From the NCBI RefSeq assembly GCF_025024155.1, contig NW_026251833.1, positions 1 through 64,000 on the forward strand: 64,000 bases of DNA. The letters run 5' to 3'. Under the pieces are notes generated by a model. It was not told the DNA's origin. It saw nothing but the letters and a program-made list of their open reading frames with translations, and did no database searches. Positions 36,715 to 47,539 of this stretch are shown one piece after another. The DNA comes from Gamsiella multidivaricata (Eukaryota > Mortierellomycota > Mortierellomycetes > Mortierellales > Mortierellaceae). The first letter of the stretch is position 1, and the number at the start of each line of letters is the position of its first letter. The position numbers and the translations under genes are program-made.

Positions 36715-38505
36715 CAGGGTTTGCCACCAACTTCAGACACAGCCACCCCAGCGTGCACGTGCCCCAAATCTTTGTTGACTGCACAGCTCTTTTTTCTCTT
36801 CTCCTCTCTTTTCTTCTCTTTTCTTCTTCTCTTTTCTTCTCTTTCTTTCTCTTTTCTTCTCTTTTCTTCTCCACTCCTCACTCCTCACTCCTCCCGCTCT
36901 CCCTTCTGCACCCTTCACTCTCTTCTGCACCCCTTCACTCTCTTCTGCATTCTTCTCTCTCTTCTGCACTCTTCACTGTCTTGCGCGCAGCGGACAAGAC
37001 CACCACGGTAAGTAGACCAGCGCGGTAAGCAAACAGAGCTACAAAGCTCTTCCTCTTTTCCTTCCCTGCCAGCTGGCAGCACATTCAAAGCCACAACCAC
37101 AACCACAGCCACAGCTACTCCTGCTACCACTGCACCCGCTGCACCCACTTCTACTGCCACTGCACCTCCTGACACACACTCCACCTCTGCTTCTCGTCCA
37201 CTGACCACTTGGCCTTGCTCGGTCACATCCTACCCTGCCCTTCCTCTCCTTCCTCTCCTTCCTTTTGTCCCTCAACAGAGCAGCACTTCTCTCGTCTCTA
37301 CTCCCACAACGAACCCCCACAAGGTAGGCAAAACGCGTCCACTCCACCTTCCCTTGCACACAACCCACTCCCTGCTCACTTGTTGAGCTTTGTCATTAAG
37401 GCGGGGCACCCCAGAGCATTTTTATTTCCTTTCCGTGTCTACGTGGGTGTGCTTTATAAATGCATAGAGTATGGCAGCTAGTATCAGTGCCATTTCGTGT
37501 GTGTCGGTTTGAAGAAGATTTGCTGCAGCACAACGGCAGCCAGGCGCAGTGCGACGGGTCCTACCACTGACCTACATGTGGATTCCTCACGCTGTGGAGG
37601 ATGAAGCATTAGGCATGTCGCACATCATTTAATGTGTGCGGGGTGAGGGTAGGGCCTTAGAGCCACGATCCAACAATGGCCCCCCGAGTGCTCCATTTAG
37701 TGACACAACGACACACGCCCACTCTGGTAATGCACTACCCCTTGTTGCTTCATGTACAGCATGCAAGCGCACCACTCCTTCTGCTCATGAGCATAGTGTG
37801 CTGGGGTCCTCTTTTGAGCCCATACGGCGCAGCACACTGGGTAGATGGCAAACGCAATACCGTTTGGGATATTTCACAGCGAGCAGCATCCTATATTTGC
37901 ACAATTTCCTACACTGTTGTTCTTCTTTCCGTTTCCACATCATGTTCTTGTGTGCTCCTTGAGCGCCAAGATGGAGATACGGATGTTTGAAACCGGATGG
38001 GTAGCTCGCTGTCCTTTTCTATGTAGTTTGTTTTTCTTGTTTCTCTCTGTTCTGCTGGTTCTCAGTTCCCCAAGGCAAAACAAGAGGGATGGGTTGTGGA
38101 AGTTGGCATGTCTTCACAAGCTGTGTGATGTTGACAAGTTGCGTCTGCAGAGCTAACAAATTCTTTCCTCTTTTGCATGTTCTCTCTCTTTATGGTTGCA
38201 AACACAACACCGCGAGCACGATGCGCACCGGACCGCGTCGGATGAGAGTATGACGACACCAAAATGGAGTTGGGGTGGCACTGGGATGGCACTGGAACGG
38301 CACTGGAACGGCACTGGAACGGCACTGGAACGGTAGCGGGAATGTGCTCAGGGCGATCGAGCAGGGTGATCGAGCAGAGCAGGGCGAATGAACAATACAG
38401 TCGAGTAAGGACGACCTGAATGCAATAAACAATCATATCACACATAATATTATACATAACAAGCGTACAGACACTAGCATTGCTAACAAGAGTGGTGTGG
38501 AGCTT
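36715..38505 (+). repeat. Left arm of the 1.8 kb inverted repeat
   Basis: Matches the reverse complement of 42281-44082. Base pairs obey position sum 80797 from the outer end to the minisatellite at 38290, and 80786 from there to the inner end; no other length change was found. Long frames translate identically in both arms. It contains a (CTTTT/CTTCT)-rich stretch at 36785-36880, a C/A-rich Thr/Pro-coding stretch at 37073-37323 with splice-like borders, and an 11-bp minisatellite. Inside 38505 the similarity drops to a CTTTGT-type simple repeat. Confidence 0.95.
38290..38333. repeat. 11-bp minisatellite, 4 copies (left arm)
   Basis: Four perfect tandem copies of cactggaacgg, preceded by a variant copy (actgggatggc). 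The right arm has five copies of the same unit on the other strand. Confidence 0.95.
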
Positions 38506-39517
38506 ACTGATTTGAATGCATCACCATGTTATTTCTTTTGTCTTTATCTCTATCTTTGTCTTTGTCGTTACCTTCGTCTTCGTCTTTGCTCTCTTCTTCG
38601 TTTTCGTCTTTGTTTTCGTTTCCTTTTTCTTTTTTTTCTTTTGTTTTCATATCGCGAAAGCAGCTGCTACGAGCAGCATCTCATGGTCCTGCAGTCTAGC
38701 ATGGCCTAGCATGGGAATGCTCCTTCGCTCTTTTCATAACAGCTGTCCTCACAACATAGATATCGCTCTGAAAAAGTCTTCTACTTCTCTCTTCACCCTA
38801 GACTCGCATGCCTTGGCCTGCATCGACAATCAACGGCTGTCCCCACTTCCATCCACGGACTGTGTATTCTTACTCAGCGGATACCTATCACTAGATGTGC
38901 CACATACGCATCCTGCAACCGCACCCTTAAACAGGTCTGCATCAGCATCGCCCAGCACTCCTCCAACATTCCACGTTTCCGTCATATTTGTGTATGCATA
39001 CACAAGTCATTTCATAGTTCGATCCGGCGCACTTGATCGCTGCAGCGAGTACAACCTATTCAGACCAAGAACGACACTTGACACTCGGTAGGATGTCTCT
39101 TAATGGCGCCTGTAAGCGACGGGGATCGACATAAGGCAAGTCTAAGGTGAGCAAAAGGGCCTTGTCGGGGTAAACGCTCTTTGCCTGTTCCAGGTGTAGT
39201 TAGGGTCCTGATATGCTGGGAGGTTCAATGTCGGTAGTGCACTGGAGTGCTGTGGGGACTGAGCGAAGCCTGCTGACACCATGGCATATATATGCAGGGT
39301 CCCAAACCTTACATTTGTGTTCCGCTACAATTCCATCTGACGAGAGTGAAAATGGAACGGAAAGCCGTTGGAACGGTCGTTGAAGCGGTTCAAACCTTTC
39401 CATTTATGTTTCACTTGTGCTCCGCTTCAGGCACCACACAGCTTACTTCCTCCTGACATGCACAGAAACCCCTTTTACTTGCTCACATCCGCCATCATCC
39501 ACCCTCGTTTTGACAAT

Positions 39518-40930
39518 AGAGTCTCGCATGGAACCTCAATTGGCTCCTACCAAGCACTCTCTGGTGCAGCAGTCGTCTAACAGCGCTTCCAAAGAGGATG
39601 ATGTGTGGCAAGGTACTCACTTTTAGGCGCCGTTCACTCGGCACCCCATCATATTCTAAACTTGATGTTCCCAGAGTTAAATATGGCCATTTTTTTTTTA
39701 CTTTGAAAGGAGTCGGGAAGCCTCAAGACGATCGCAAAGGAAAAGCGGCGAAGGTTAAGGAGATAGCGGTGACGAACGACGCGCTATATGAAACAAAGGG
39801 AAGCTGACACTCTTTGATTTACTGACTTTGAGGTCGATATCTGTTCCAGATGGCTTGAAATCGAGGCGAATAGGGCAGTGATCTTTGGGGCAGGCAGTAT
39901 AAACCGCATAGGTGGAACAACAAGTGCGAGAAATCCTTGGAAGGCGCTGGCTAGCTACTTCAATACAGTGTCCGATGGACCTTGCAACACTGCAGGAAAA
40001 GCAATGGGGAAAAGCAATGGGGAACGCACTTTGAGATATAGATACGGTTGCTTCCAAATCAAGGCAGCAATCGGCGGCACTGAGTTCGATGTTGTCATAG
40101 CTTATCTTGCTGGAAGAACCTAGATGATCGAACAGGACCAGGAGCATATGTGTCACGGCTACGATAGGATGGATGCTATGTTTGGACGAAAATTGAATGT
40201 CGATCCGGTATATGAAGGTAGTTTGATCAAGCAACAGCCTTTGGAAAGACTGCTCGAAGATGCGGTGCTAAGAAGTCTCGAGAGAAGGATGCAGGGGATG
40301 CGGAGGATTTTAACAGCGCTGGACATGCGGAAAATATTGAGGATACCACGCGCATCCTGGATTCCGAGGACACTCAGGGCAACAAAAAGGCCTAGAAGCG
40401 CGCACTGGCGCCTGAGACCCCTTTCGCAGGACCTGAGGACGTTGATCTTGAAGACCTGGATTCAATACGAGAAAACGCATTGTTGCGAATAGAAGGATGA
40501 GGGCCAGTGGTAATCCTGTCTCGGAAAGCAGCTGGGAGCAATCTTTATTAACGCTGGCTAGCCCAAGGTTCATCTCCACGCTCAAACGGCAGCTCTCTGA
40601 TGGATAAAGCTCCCCGAGCAGAGTTTCTAAACAATCCGACGCACACAGAGCGCCTCCTAAACCGGATACTGGTTGCTTTCATTTCCGTTGACAGATCTTT
40701 ACGTACTATGTACTTTTCGCTTAGCTTTGGAATCTATCGAAGAGAGGAACCTGCAGTTGGAAGAAGAGATGCTTCAGCCAACACAGAAGATCGCACCAGA
40801 TACAAACAAGCGCCAGCTTATGAACAGCATTGTTGATCAAGAGCAGCCGTTGGACCAAATTCTGGGGTTTCTTGACGCGACGAAGAAACCCTGGCAAGTA
40901 CTTTATTATCATGCCGATATCATATCGATA
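39518..40930 (+). pseudogene. Decayed companion ORF of the Harbinger-like element (possible Myb/SANT-type DNA-binding protein)
   Basis: Fragments in several plus frames read as one broken protein. They include QLAPTKHSLVQQSSNSASKEDD near 39540, FEVDICSRWLEIEANRAVIFGAG near 39830, ARNPWKALASYFNTVSDGP (about 39925-39980), then CHGYDRMDAMFGRKLNVDPVYE (about 40150-40215), and an acidic/Glu-rich part to about 40900. Stops and frame changes interrupt it. The Trp-spaced helical first block and its position beside a PIF/Harbinger transposase suggest the Myb/SANT partner protein that such elements encode. The family call rests on context, and no conserved Myb motif can be shown with certainty. Confidence 0.45.
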
Positions 40931-40943
40931 TCACTCCAATAAA

Positions 40944-42172
40944 TTACCCTTTGCGCGATTTGTTTCGAGCGTTGTTTCCTTCATGCTCTTTTCGTAGTGT
41001 TATAGCGGTCGCTGTCGTATCAGTTAGGCAGGTGTCGAAGGTGAGTGCATACTTCGCATACATCTTTTCCCAAGCATCGTCAAGGGGTGCTGGCGTGTTG
41101 AGCAGCGCACAACATGCCATTGCCCATTCAAACAATGACTGCAGATCTTCTTCGTTGCGGATCTATATCCTCATTTCCCTGAGTAAGCTCCACTGAGGTT
41201 TCAACACGCCGATACAATGTTCGTCGCGGACACGAGACATAGCCAAGCAATAGCTGAACGCGGTATTGCCAGGGTGGCTCGCTGCATGAGACTTAGTATG
41301 CAGGGGTGAAGTACTTTGCGAGTCCATGTGCAGAGTCAACAAGGAGGTTCTCGCTGGGTGAGAAGTGCAACTCCATATTCCGGTATACTTTCATCCGATT
41401 GTAGACCTTATAGTCCGCGCGAGATCCTGGGTAACCCGCATGCATCGTCACGATCTATCTATCCACATCGCAAATAGCCTGCATGGCAGCAGAATATCTA
41501 TTAAAGACAACTGTTAGTAGAGATGAGTAATGAGCAGATCATATCTGGCCATGATGCAAAATTCCGTACCTTTTTTCCTATCAAAGTATACTTCCCCATC
41601 CATGGCGGGCTCCTGGGATAGAAGTATAGAAATCCTATCAATGAATCTAGCGCAGTTGGGAAAGCCTTCCTCTTGCATTACTCGACCAATTCCCTCCCTT
41701 CATCTCTCGTTCGGCCATGCCGCTCACTCATGCACGATGGATAGCAACGCTGTTATCATCTGCTTTCTGCACAGCTTCATTGTAACCTGTTTCATTCTAA
41801 GCTCAAAGGTCGGCTCGAAAACACTTACTTGTTTCCACAGTGTCCAAATCGAGACAAAACGACAGCCAGGTGCTGCTGGGGATGTACTTGGGAGTACGCT
41901 GTATTGTTGTGGAACACTGGCAAGCTCGATTAAGATCCATACGGCAGAAAAATCCTCTTTCGTAGTCATAAAAGTCGTGCGACACTGGTCGCTTGAAGAT
42001 TGAAAAAGACGTTCAGAAGGAAATAATTTTGTCGATTGCATGGTCGTAGTTAATGGATGAATTGAGAATTCGCGGCCATGGCGTAAAGAAGGACTGCATC
42101 TTCTTCCTCTTCCTCCTCGCCATCGGCACTTACAAGGGCAATACAAATGTCCAGGTCGGCGATGAGCTGCAT
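40944..42172 (-). pseudogene. PIF/Harbinger-type DDE transposase, inactivated
   Basis: Reading the minus strand, one broken protein can be followed. An acidic start EEEEEEDAVLLYAMAANSQF (about 42115) comes first. FMTTKEDFSAV and then, one frame away, FHNNTAYSQVHPQQHLAVVLSRFGHCGN (about 41930-41830) match the N-terminal helical domain. DGEVYFDRKK, AMQAICDVDR, an in-frame TAG, then HAGYPGSRADYKVYNRM and FSPSENLLVDSAHGLAKY cover the first two catalytic Asp blocks. SRVRDEHCIGVLKPQWSLLREM (about 41230-41160) carries the Glu block, and EWAMACCALLNTPAPLDDAWEKM ends it. At least one stop and several frameshifts are visible, so it cannot make an active enzyme. Domain order and motifs are those of DDE_Tnp_4 proteins. 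Confidence 0.8.
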
Positions 42173-42280
42173 ACGGTCAGGCACGCGAGGACAAAAACAA
42201 AGACGATGACAAAAACGAAGACAAAGATAAAAACAAAGACAAAGACGAAAGAAACAACATGGCGATGCGTCCAAAGCAAC

Positions 42281-44082
42281 AAGCTCCACACCACTCTTGT
42301 TAGCAATGCTAGTGTCTGTACGCTTGTTATGTATAATATTATGTGTGATATGATTGTTTATTGCATTCAGGTCGTCCTTACTCGACTGTATTGTTCATTC
42401 GCCCTGCTCTGCTCGATCACCCTGCTCGATCGCCCTGAGCACATTCCCGCTACCGTTCCAGTGCCGTTCCAGTGCCGTTCCAGTGCCGTTCCAGTGCCGT
42501 TCCAGTGCCATCCCAGTGCCACCCCAACTCCATTTTGGTGTCGTCATACTCTCATCCGACGCGGTCCGGTGCGCATCGTGCTCGCGGTGTTGTGTTTGCA
42601 ACCATAAAGAGAGAGAACATGCAAAAGAGGAAAGAATTTGTTAGCTCTGCAGACGCAACTTGTCAACATCACACAGCTTGTGAAGACATGCCAACTTCCA
42701 CAACCCATCCCTCTTGTTTTGCCTTGGGGAACTGAGAACCAGCAGAACAGAGAGAAACAAGAAAAACAAACTACATAGAAAAGGACAGCGAGCTACCCAT
42801 CCGGTTTCAAACATCCGTATCTCCATCTTGGCGCTCAAGGAGCACACAAGAACATGATGTGGAAACGGAAAGAAGAACAACAGTGTAGGAAATTGTGCAA
42901 ATATAGGATGCTGCTCGCTGTGAAATATCCCAAACGGTATTGCGTTTGCCATCTACCCAGTGTGCTGCGCCGTATGGGCTCAAAAGAGGACCCCAGCACA
43001 CTATGCTCATGAGCAGAAGGAGTGGTGCGCTTGCATGCTGTACATGAAGCAACAAGGGGTAGTGCATTACCAGAGTGGGCGTGTGTCGTTGTGTCACTAA
43101 ATGGAGCACTCGGGGGGCCATTGTTGGATCGTGGCTCTAAGGCCCTACCCTCACCCCGCACACATTAAATGATGTGCGACATGCCTAATGCTTCATCCTC
43201 CACAGCGTGAGGAATCCACATGTAGGTCAGTGGTAGGACCCGTCGCACTGCGCCTGGCTGCCGTTGTGCTGCAGCAAATCTTCTTCAAACCGACACACAC
43301 GAAATGGCACTGATACTAGCTGCCATACTCTATGCATTTATAAAGCACACCCACGTAGACACGGAAAGGAAATAAAAATGCTCTGGGGTGCCCCGCCTTA
43401 ATGACAAAGCTCAACAAGTGAGCAGGGAGTGGGTTGTGTGCAAGGGAAGGTGGAGTGGACGCGTTTTGCCTACCTTGTGGGGGTTCGTTGTGGGAGTAGA
43501 GACGAGAGAAGTGCTGCTCTGTTGAGGGACAAAAGGAAGGAGAGGAAGGAGAGGAAGGGCAGGGTAGGATGTGACCGAGCAAGGCCAAGTGGTCAGTGGA
43601 CGAGAAGCAGAGGTGGAGTGTGTGTCAGGAGGTGCAGTGGCAGTAGAAGTGGGTGCAGCGGGTGCAGTGGTAGCAGGAGTAGCTGTGGCTGTGGTTGTGG
43701 TTGTGGCTTTGAATGTGCTGCCAGCTGGCAGGGAAGGAAAAGAGGAAGAGCTTTGTAGCTCTGTTTGCTTACCGCGCTGGTCTACTTACCGTGGTGGTCT
43801 TGTCCGCTGCGCGCAAGACAGTGAAGAGTGCAGAAGAGAGAGAAGAATGCAGAAGAGAGTGAAGGGGTGCAGAAGAGAGTGAAGGGTGCAGAAGGGAGAG
43901 CGGGAGGAGTGAGGAGTGAGGAGTGGAGAAGAAAAGAGAAGAAAAGAGAAAGAAAGAGAAGAAAAGAGAAGAAGAAAAGAGAAGAAAAGAGAGGAGAAGA
44001 GAAAAAAGAGCTGTGCAGTCAACAAAGATTTGGGGCACGTGCACGCTGGGGTGGCTGTGTCTGAAGTTGGTGGCAAACCCTG
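42281..44082 (-). repeat. Right arm of the 1.8 kb inverted repeat
   Basis: Reverse-complement partner of 36715-38505, 11 bp longer owing to one extra minisatellite unit. The identity of the arms over 1.8 kb implies a recent origin or recent gene conversion, in contrast with the stop- and frameshift-ridden core between them. Confidence 0.95.
42453..42507. repeat. 11-bp minisatellite, 5 copies (right arm)
   Basis: Five perfect copies of ccgttccagtg followed by a variant (ccatcccagtg). It is the partner of the four-copy array in the left arm and the only length difference between the arms. Confidence 0.95.
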
Positions 44083-44517
44083 CAGGTATCCCACGCTCTT
44101 ATTCCCTCTACCACTAAGCGGCTCGGTAAAGGTAACGTGAGAGTGCTAATCACAATCGCGCGGAGGACCCTCAGCCGAAGGCATGGGGACACCTGGAGGG
44201 CCATTTCATCTGTGGGTTGGGGCCTAAGCAATGCCAGCGTGTGGTCACGAGGTAATAGGGGGTGCCAGCCAGCGCATGCCAGAACGTCAAACCCTGCGCA
44301 ATGTACGCTGTGTGCTCATGTCTGGTGCATAAATGGGAACAGAGTCAGCTGGCCTGAACCTTTCTGTCTTCCGGTGACGCGTGTTTTGTTTAAGCATTTA
44401 TCTCTGCAGGGGGGTTTTTTTAGGGCCATAGGAGGATCGCAAATGGCGAACATGCTGTTCGTTCGGACCTCTTTCCCTATGTATCCAAGATTGGAACCAA
44501 TGGAAGTGATGAAAGTT
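44083..44517. other. Spacer between the two inverted-repeat systems
   Basis: 435 bp of unique sequence between the outer end of the long arm and the start of the second inverted repeat. No gene is recognised. Confidence 0.5.
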
Positions 44518-45030
44518 GAAATGATGGTAACAAGGATCTTCCAGTCCGAACGGGCAGAGTGGCCTTGCAGGCGAGTAAGCAACATCCCACACATCGCGTT
44601 ATCTGGGCTTGCTGCACGCATGCTTCATTGTGCTGGATGCTGGACTGGACCTGCCCGAGGGAGGACAACTGTAGACCTCAGAGCGAGCCCCTGCAGCGTA
44701 GCCTCACCAGGTCAAAGCATTGGAGTGTTGCATGCCGTTCTCCTTTTCTGGCCTCCATACCACTTGCAGGGAAGCGAAGATTAGGATCTACGCTTTCAGA
44801 AACATGAAAACGCCTAGATGCTCTTGTTTATGCATCTCGATTTTCTTTTCTATTTTCCGGCGCAAAAGTTTCGACAAAGGAACCAATTGCGGAGACGCGG
44901 TTCGCGTGCAAGTTAGAATATTAGAGTACTTTTCAGCCCAAGAACAGCGGTTGAGCTGTTCGAGGGAGAGGAAAAAGGCAAGCAGCAGTCTTTTGGTTAT
45001 TTGCTGTGTTAGTAACCAAGGGCCTTGGCT
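44518..45030 (+). repeat. Left arm of a second inverted repeat (flanks the monooxygenase gene)
   Basis: Pairs with the reverse complement of about 47540-48042 (position sum 92560 in the outer part). The outer 290 bp (44518-44807) are nearly identical; the inner 220 bp are much more diverged (roughly three quarters identical by eye) with small indels. The inner part retains a broken version of a coding fragment that is still open in the right arm. Confidence 0.88.
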
Positions 45031-45181
45031 TTGTCTGTGTATGACCATACATGTCCACATAGCAAATCCACTAGCTGTTATACTATAGATCGAGATTTAT
45101 GAACGGGATAGACTAGGCTTTCCTCCCAAACTTCTACCTATCATTTGAAATGGGTCTAATATACAGGGAACACTATATCGA

Positions 45182-47219
45182 TTATGCCTTCTTTTGAAGA
45201 GGCCTCCTTTCACCCTCCTGCGGGAGCACCTTTACAGCGCCACGGTTCTCCGCCAGGGGTAACCAAGCAATCTGAGGACGATATTCGAATGTCTTTATGA
45301 AGCTCCATTGCGTGATGAAATTGGGCACGTAGTTCAGCACCACGTTGCGGAGTATCCGCTCTGACCAGGTCTATTCGATACAAAAAAGATGCATGTGCAG
45401 TTGTCAGTTGCCTAGATGAGGACTCACGATGCATTTCTCCGCGGTCTGTAATCCTTGTCCGCTTACCTGGCCACCGAGAGTCTTGGACATGCTGCTGCTG
45501 CGCTCAAACTGCAGCTCTGTGTGACTGAAGCGTTGCTTATAGTACTCTTCAAACGCGTCCGTGATACTGCTCGCGCTTGCATCGGGCATGTTGTATATGC
45601 AGTTTGCAAGCACGACGGCATCAAACATCGCATTCACCGCTCCTATAAAGATATAGAGTATTTCGTGCCATCAGTACCTCTGCTATACAGTTGAAAGGAG
45701 GTGCACTTTTTTTCATTCCTATTATGTACCTTGACCGGCACCCGGAAGCATCTGTTTCAGCAATCAATGAAAATAAAAGGTGTTAGCAACAACCCGGTAG
45801 AATCAAGGCATAAAAAATATTCTTGTAGTATTTACCTTGTGGCAGGCTGAAGGGTATTCCCATGCGATGGAGATAAGAAATAGATTGTTCAGCGTTTGAC
45901 TGCATACCGCACAGATATAGAGCAACATAGACTCTCAAAACCACTTACCATCACCAATAAGAACCGTCCGTGAGTGGTACCACGTCTTGAAGAGCTTTTC
46001 CTCGAGGAACACCTTTGAAATCAACTCCTTGGGTGTTGCATCGAAGATATCGCCCATCTTGCCGCCCCAGGGACAAGGTTCCTCATAGAACTCCTTGAGC
46101 ATGGCGTCGTTCGCTTCAGGACCCCACTCGGAATTGCGGAATGCATGGTCCTTGGCCTCTGCAGCTGAGAGCTGGTAGCTGAGCATGAAGCAGATCTGAT
46201 TGCCGGGCACACTGAATACACCCCACTAAAGGAATAAAGGGAGAAGAAAATCAGTCCTTCATGTCGACGCAAACATAGCTGGCCTACAAACATTTGGTAC
46301 TATCCAGTGATGGAATGCTGTCCACCTACACTACGAGCATCAGGTCCATGAACAATTGAGTAATGTGAAATGTCGTCCTTCAGCTGCGGGTACTTTTCTG
46401 GATTCGACGGGTTGGCGACACCGACCATGCTCACATATCCAACCGAAAGTTTTTCAAGATCTTTTTTGGGAAGGATACCCTTCTCATCCATCTGCTTATA
46501 CAGACTGTGGCGCACGCCGCTGTAGGCACCGTCTGCTCCGACAAGGATATCTCCCTCATAACTGGTGTTGTCGGAGCAATGAATGATAATCCTGCCTTCT
46601 TTTTCTTCGAAGCAAAGGAACTTCTTGTTGAGGCTCATCTTGCTGGTGGGAACCTGCTTCAGCATGAGGTCATAAAGCTGTGGTCTTGTAAACAGCAAGT
46701 TCTCGTTCCCGGCACTAGCGTAAAAAAAAAAAAAAAAAGAACGACAGGGTATGGTTGGTGGAATGCTGCAAAGCGTGCAAATGTTTGTGATCAAGCCAAT
46801 GGACGTTCTGAACTTACACTGCTTTATGCGACGACAGATCGATTGCACCAATCTTCTTCATGTCACTGCTGTACATATCTAGGGACTGACAGGGCAGCGA
46901 GAACTTATTGATCTCCTCCATCAGACCCAGTTGCTCAAAGACAGGAATGATGTTCGGACCAATAGTCATAACAGATCTTTTGATAAAAATTGAGGATCGA
47001 GTAAGCTTTCGCCACTGGAATGAATTGTTCCTGCACACAGCAGACAAATAGGAAAGAAATGTCTTGTTACCCAAGAGCGCGCAGCTCGGTGGCCCGTTCG
47101 AGGATATGGTAAGGAACACCGATTTGTTCCAACAGGTTGCCTAGCATGAGGCCGCCGAGACCGCCTCCGACGATCAACACGCTTGGAACACGTTTTGGCT
47201 CAGGGGCCGCTTCGGACAT
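45182..47219 (-). CDS. FAD-dependent monooxygenase (PHBH-fold), 455 aa, with micro-exons
   Basis: Predicted class A flavin monooxygenase hydroxylating a small, probably aromatic substrate with NAD(P)H. Exons: 47219-47071, 46976-46818, 46714-46330, 46225-45949, 45846-45836 (11 nt), 45751-45730 (22 nt), 45642-45467, 45370-45182 (1368 nt, in frame). The dinucleotide motif VGGGLGGL is at 17-24, the VGADGAYSGVR motif at about 161-171 and GDACHKMLPGAGQGAVNAM at about 322-340. The last motif is assembled from four exons, two of them micro-exons, and its perfect match to the family confirms the model. All FAD motifs are intact, so the gene looks functional. It sits between inverted repeats in the accessory island. 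The substrate is not predictable; similar genes are often in secondary metabolism or detoxification. Confidence 0.9.
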
Positions 47220-47539
47220 TTTCTTTTCTTTTTCTTGGAGATTTGCGAACTATGGGACAACGGAGGACAGAGAGAAAGAGGGAAAGAGGGAAAGAGGGAA
47301 AGAGAGAGGAGAGGAAGAGTGAATGAGAGAGAAATGAGAGAGATAGGATCTCGAGCAGTAGATGAGGAAGGAGCTGCAGCTCATTCCAACAAGTCTAAAC
47401 CATGGTTCAATGTTCCACAGGTCTCACAGCATTCCTTTCGATTTTTTCGATCGGGAGTCAACTTAAATATGCATGTGCTGGAGTAATGGCAGAGGGAAAA
47501 GCCGTTGATCTTTCACATAGCTGCAAATCATGGCCCATG

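Larger units (their letters stand above)
36715..44082. mobile_element. Long-armed inverted-repeat structure with PIF/Harbinger core (7.4 kb)
   Basis: Two inverted arms of about 1.8 kb (36715-38505 and 42281-44082) flank a 3.8 kb core. The core carries a decayed PIF/Harbinger DDE transposase on the minus strand and a decayed second ORF on the plus strand, converging, as in two-gene Harbinger elements. The outer ends read CAGGGTTTGCC...GGCAAACCCTG. No target duplication is visible: the left flank ends ttaaacaa and the right flank starts caggtatc. Typical Harbinger terminal repeats are far shorter, so the structure may be a long-armed variant, or an older element caught in an inverted duplication. 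An assembly artefact is also possible. Confidence 0.65.

Noticed and set aside
36679..37481. Open frames in the inverted arms (for example 37209-37481 and mirror copies)
   Set aside because: They are identical in both arms simply because the DNA is. Their composition follows C/T- and CA-rich simple sequence, and no conserved protein is seen.
38501..38645. CTTTGT-type repeat at the inner arm ends as a coding or structural feature
   Set aside because: It is a degenerate microsatellite present in diverged form at both inner ends; the Phe/Val-rich frame over it is not protein-like.
36715..44082. hAT element suggested by CAGGG termini
   Set aside because: The CAGGG...CCCTG ends fit hAT elements, but there is no 8-bp target duplication (ttaaacaa versus caggtatc), no hAT transposase, and the recognisable transposase is PIF/Harbinger.
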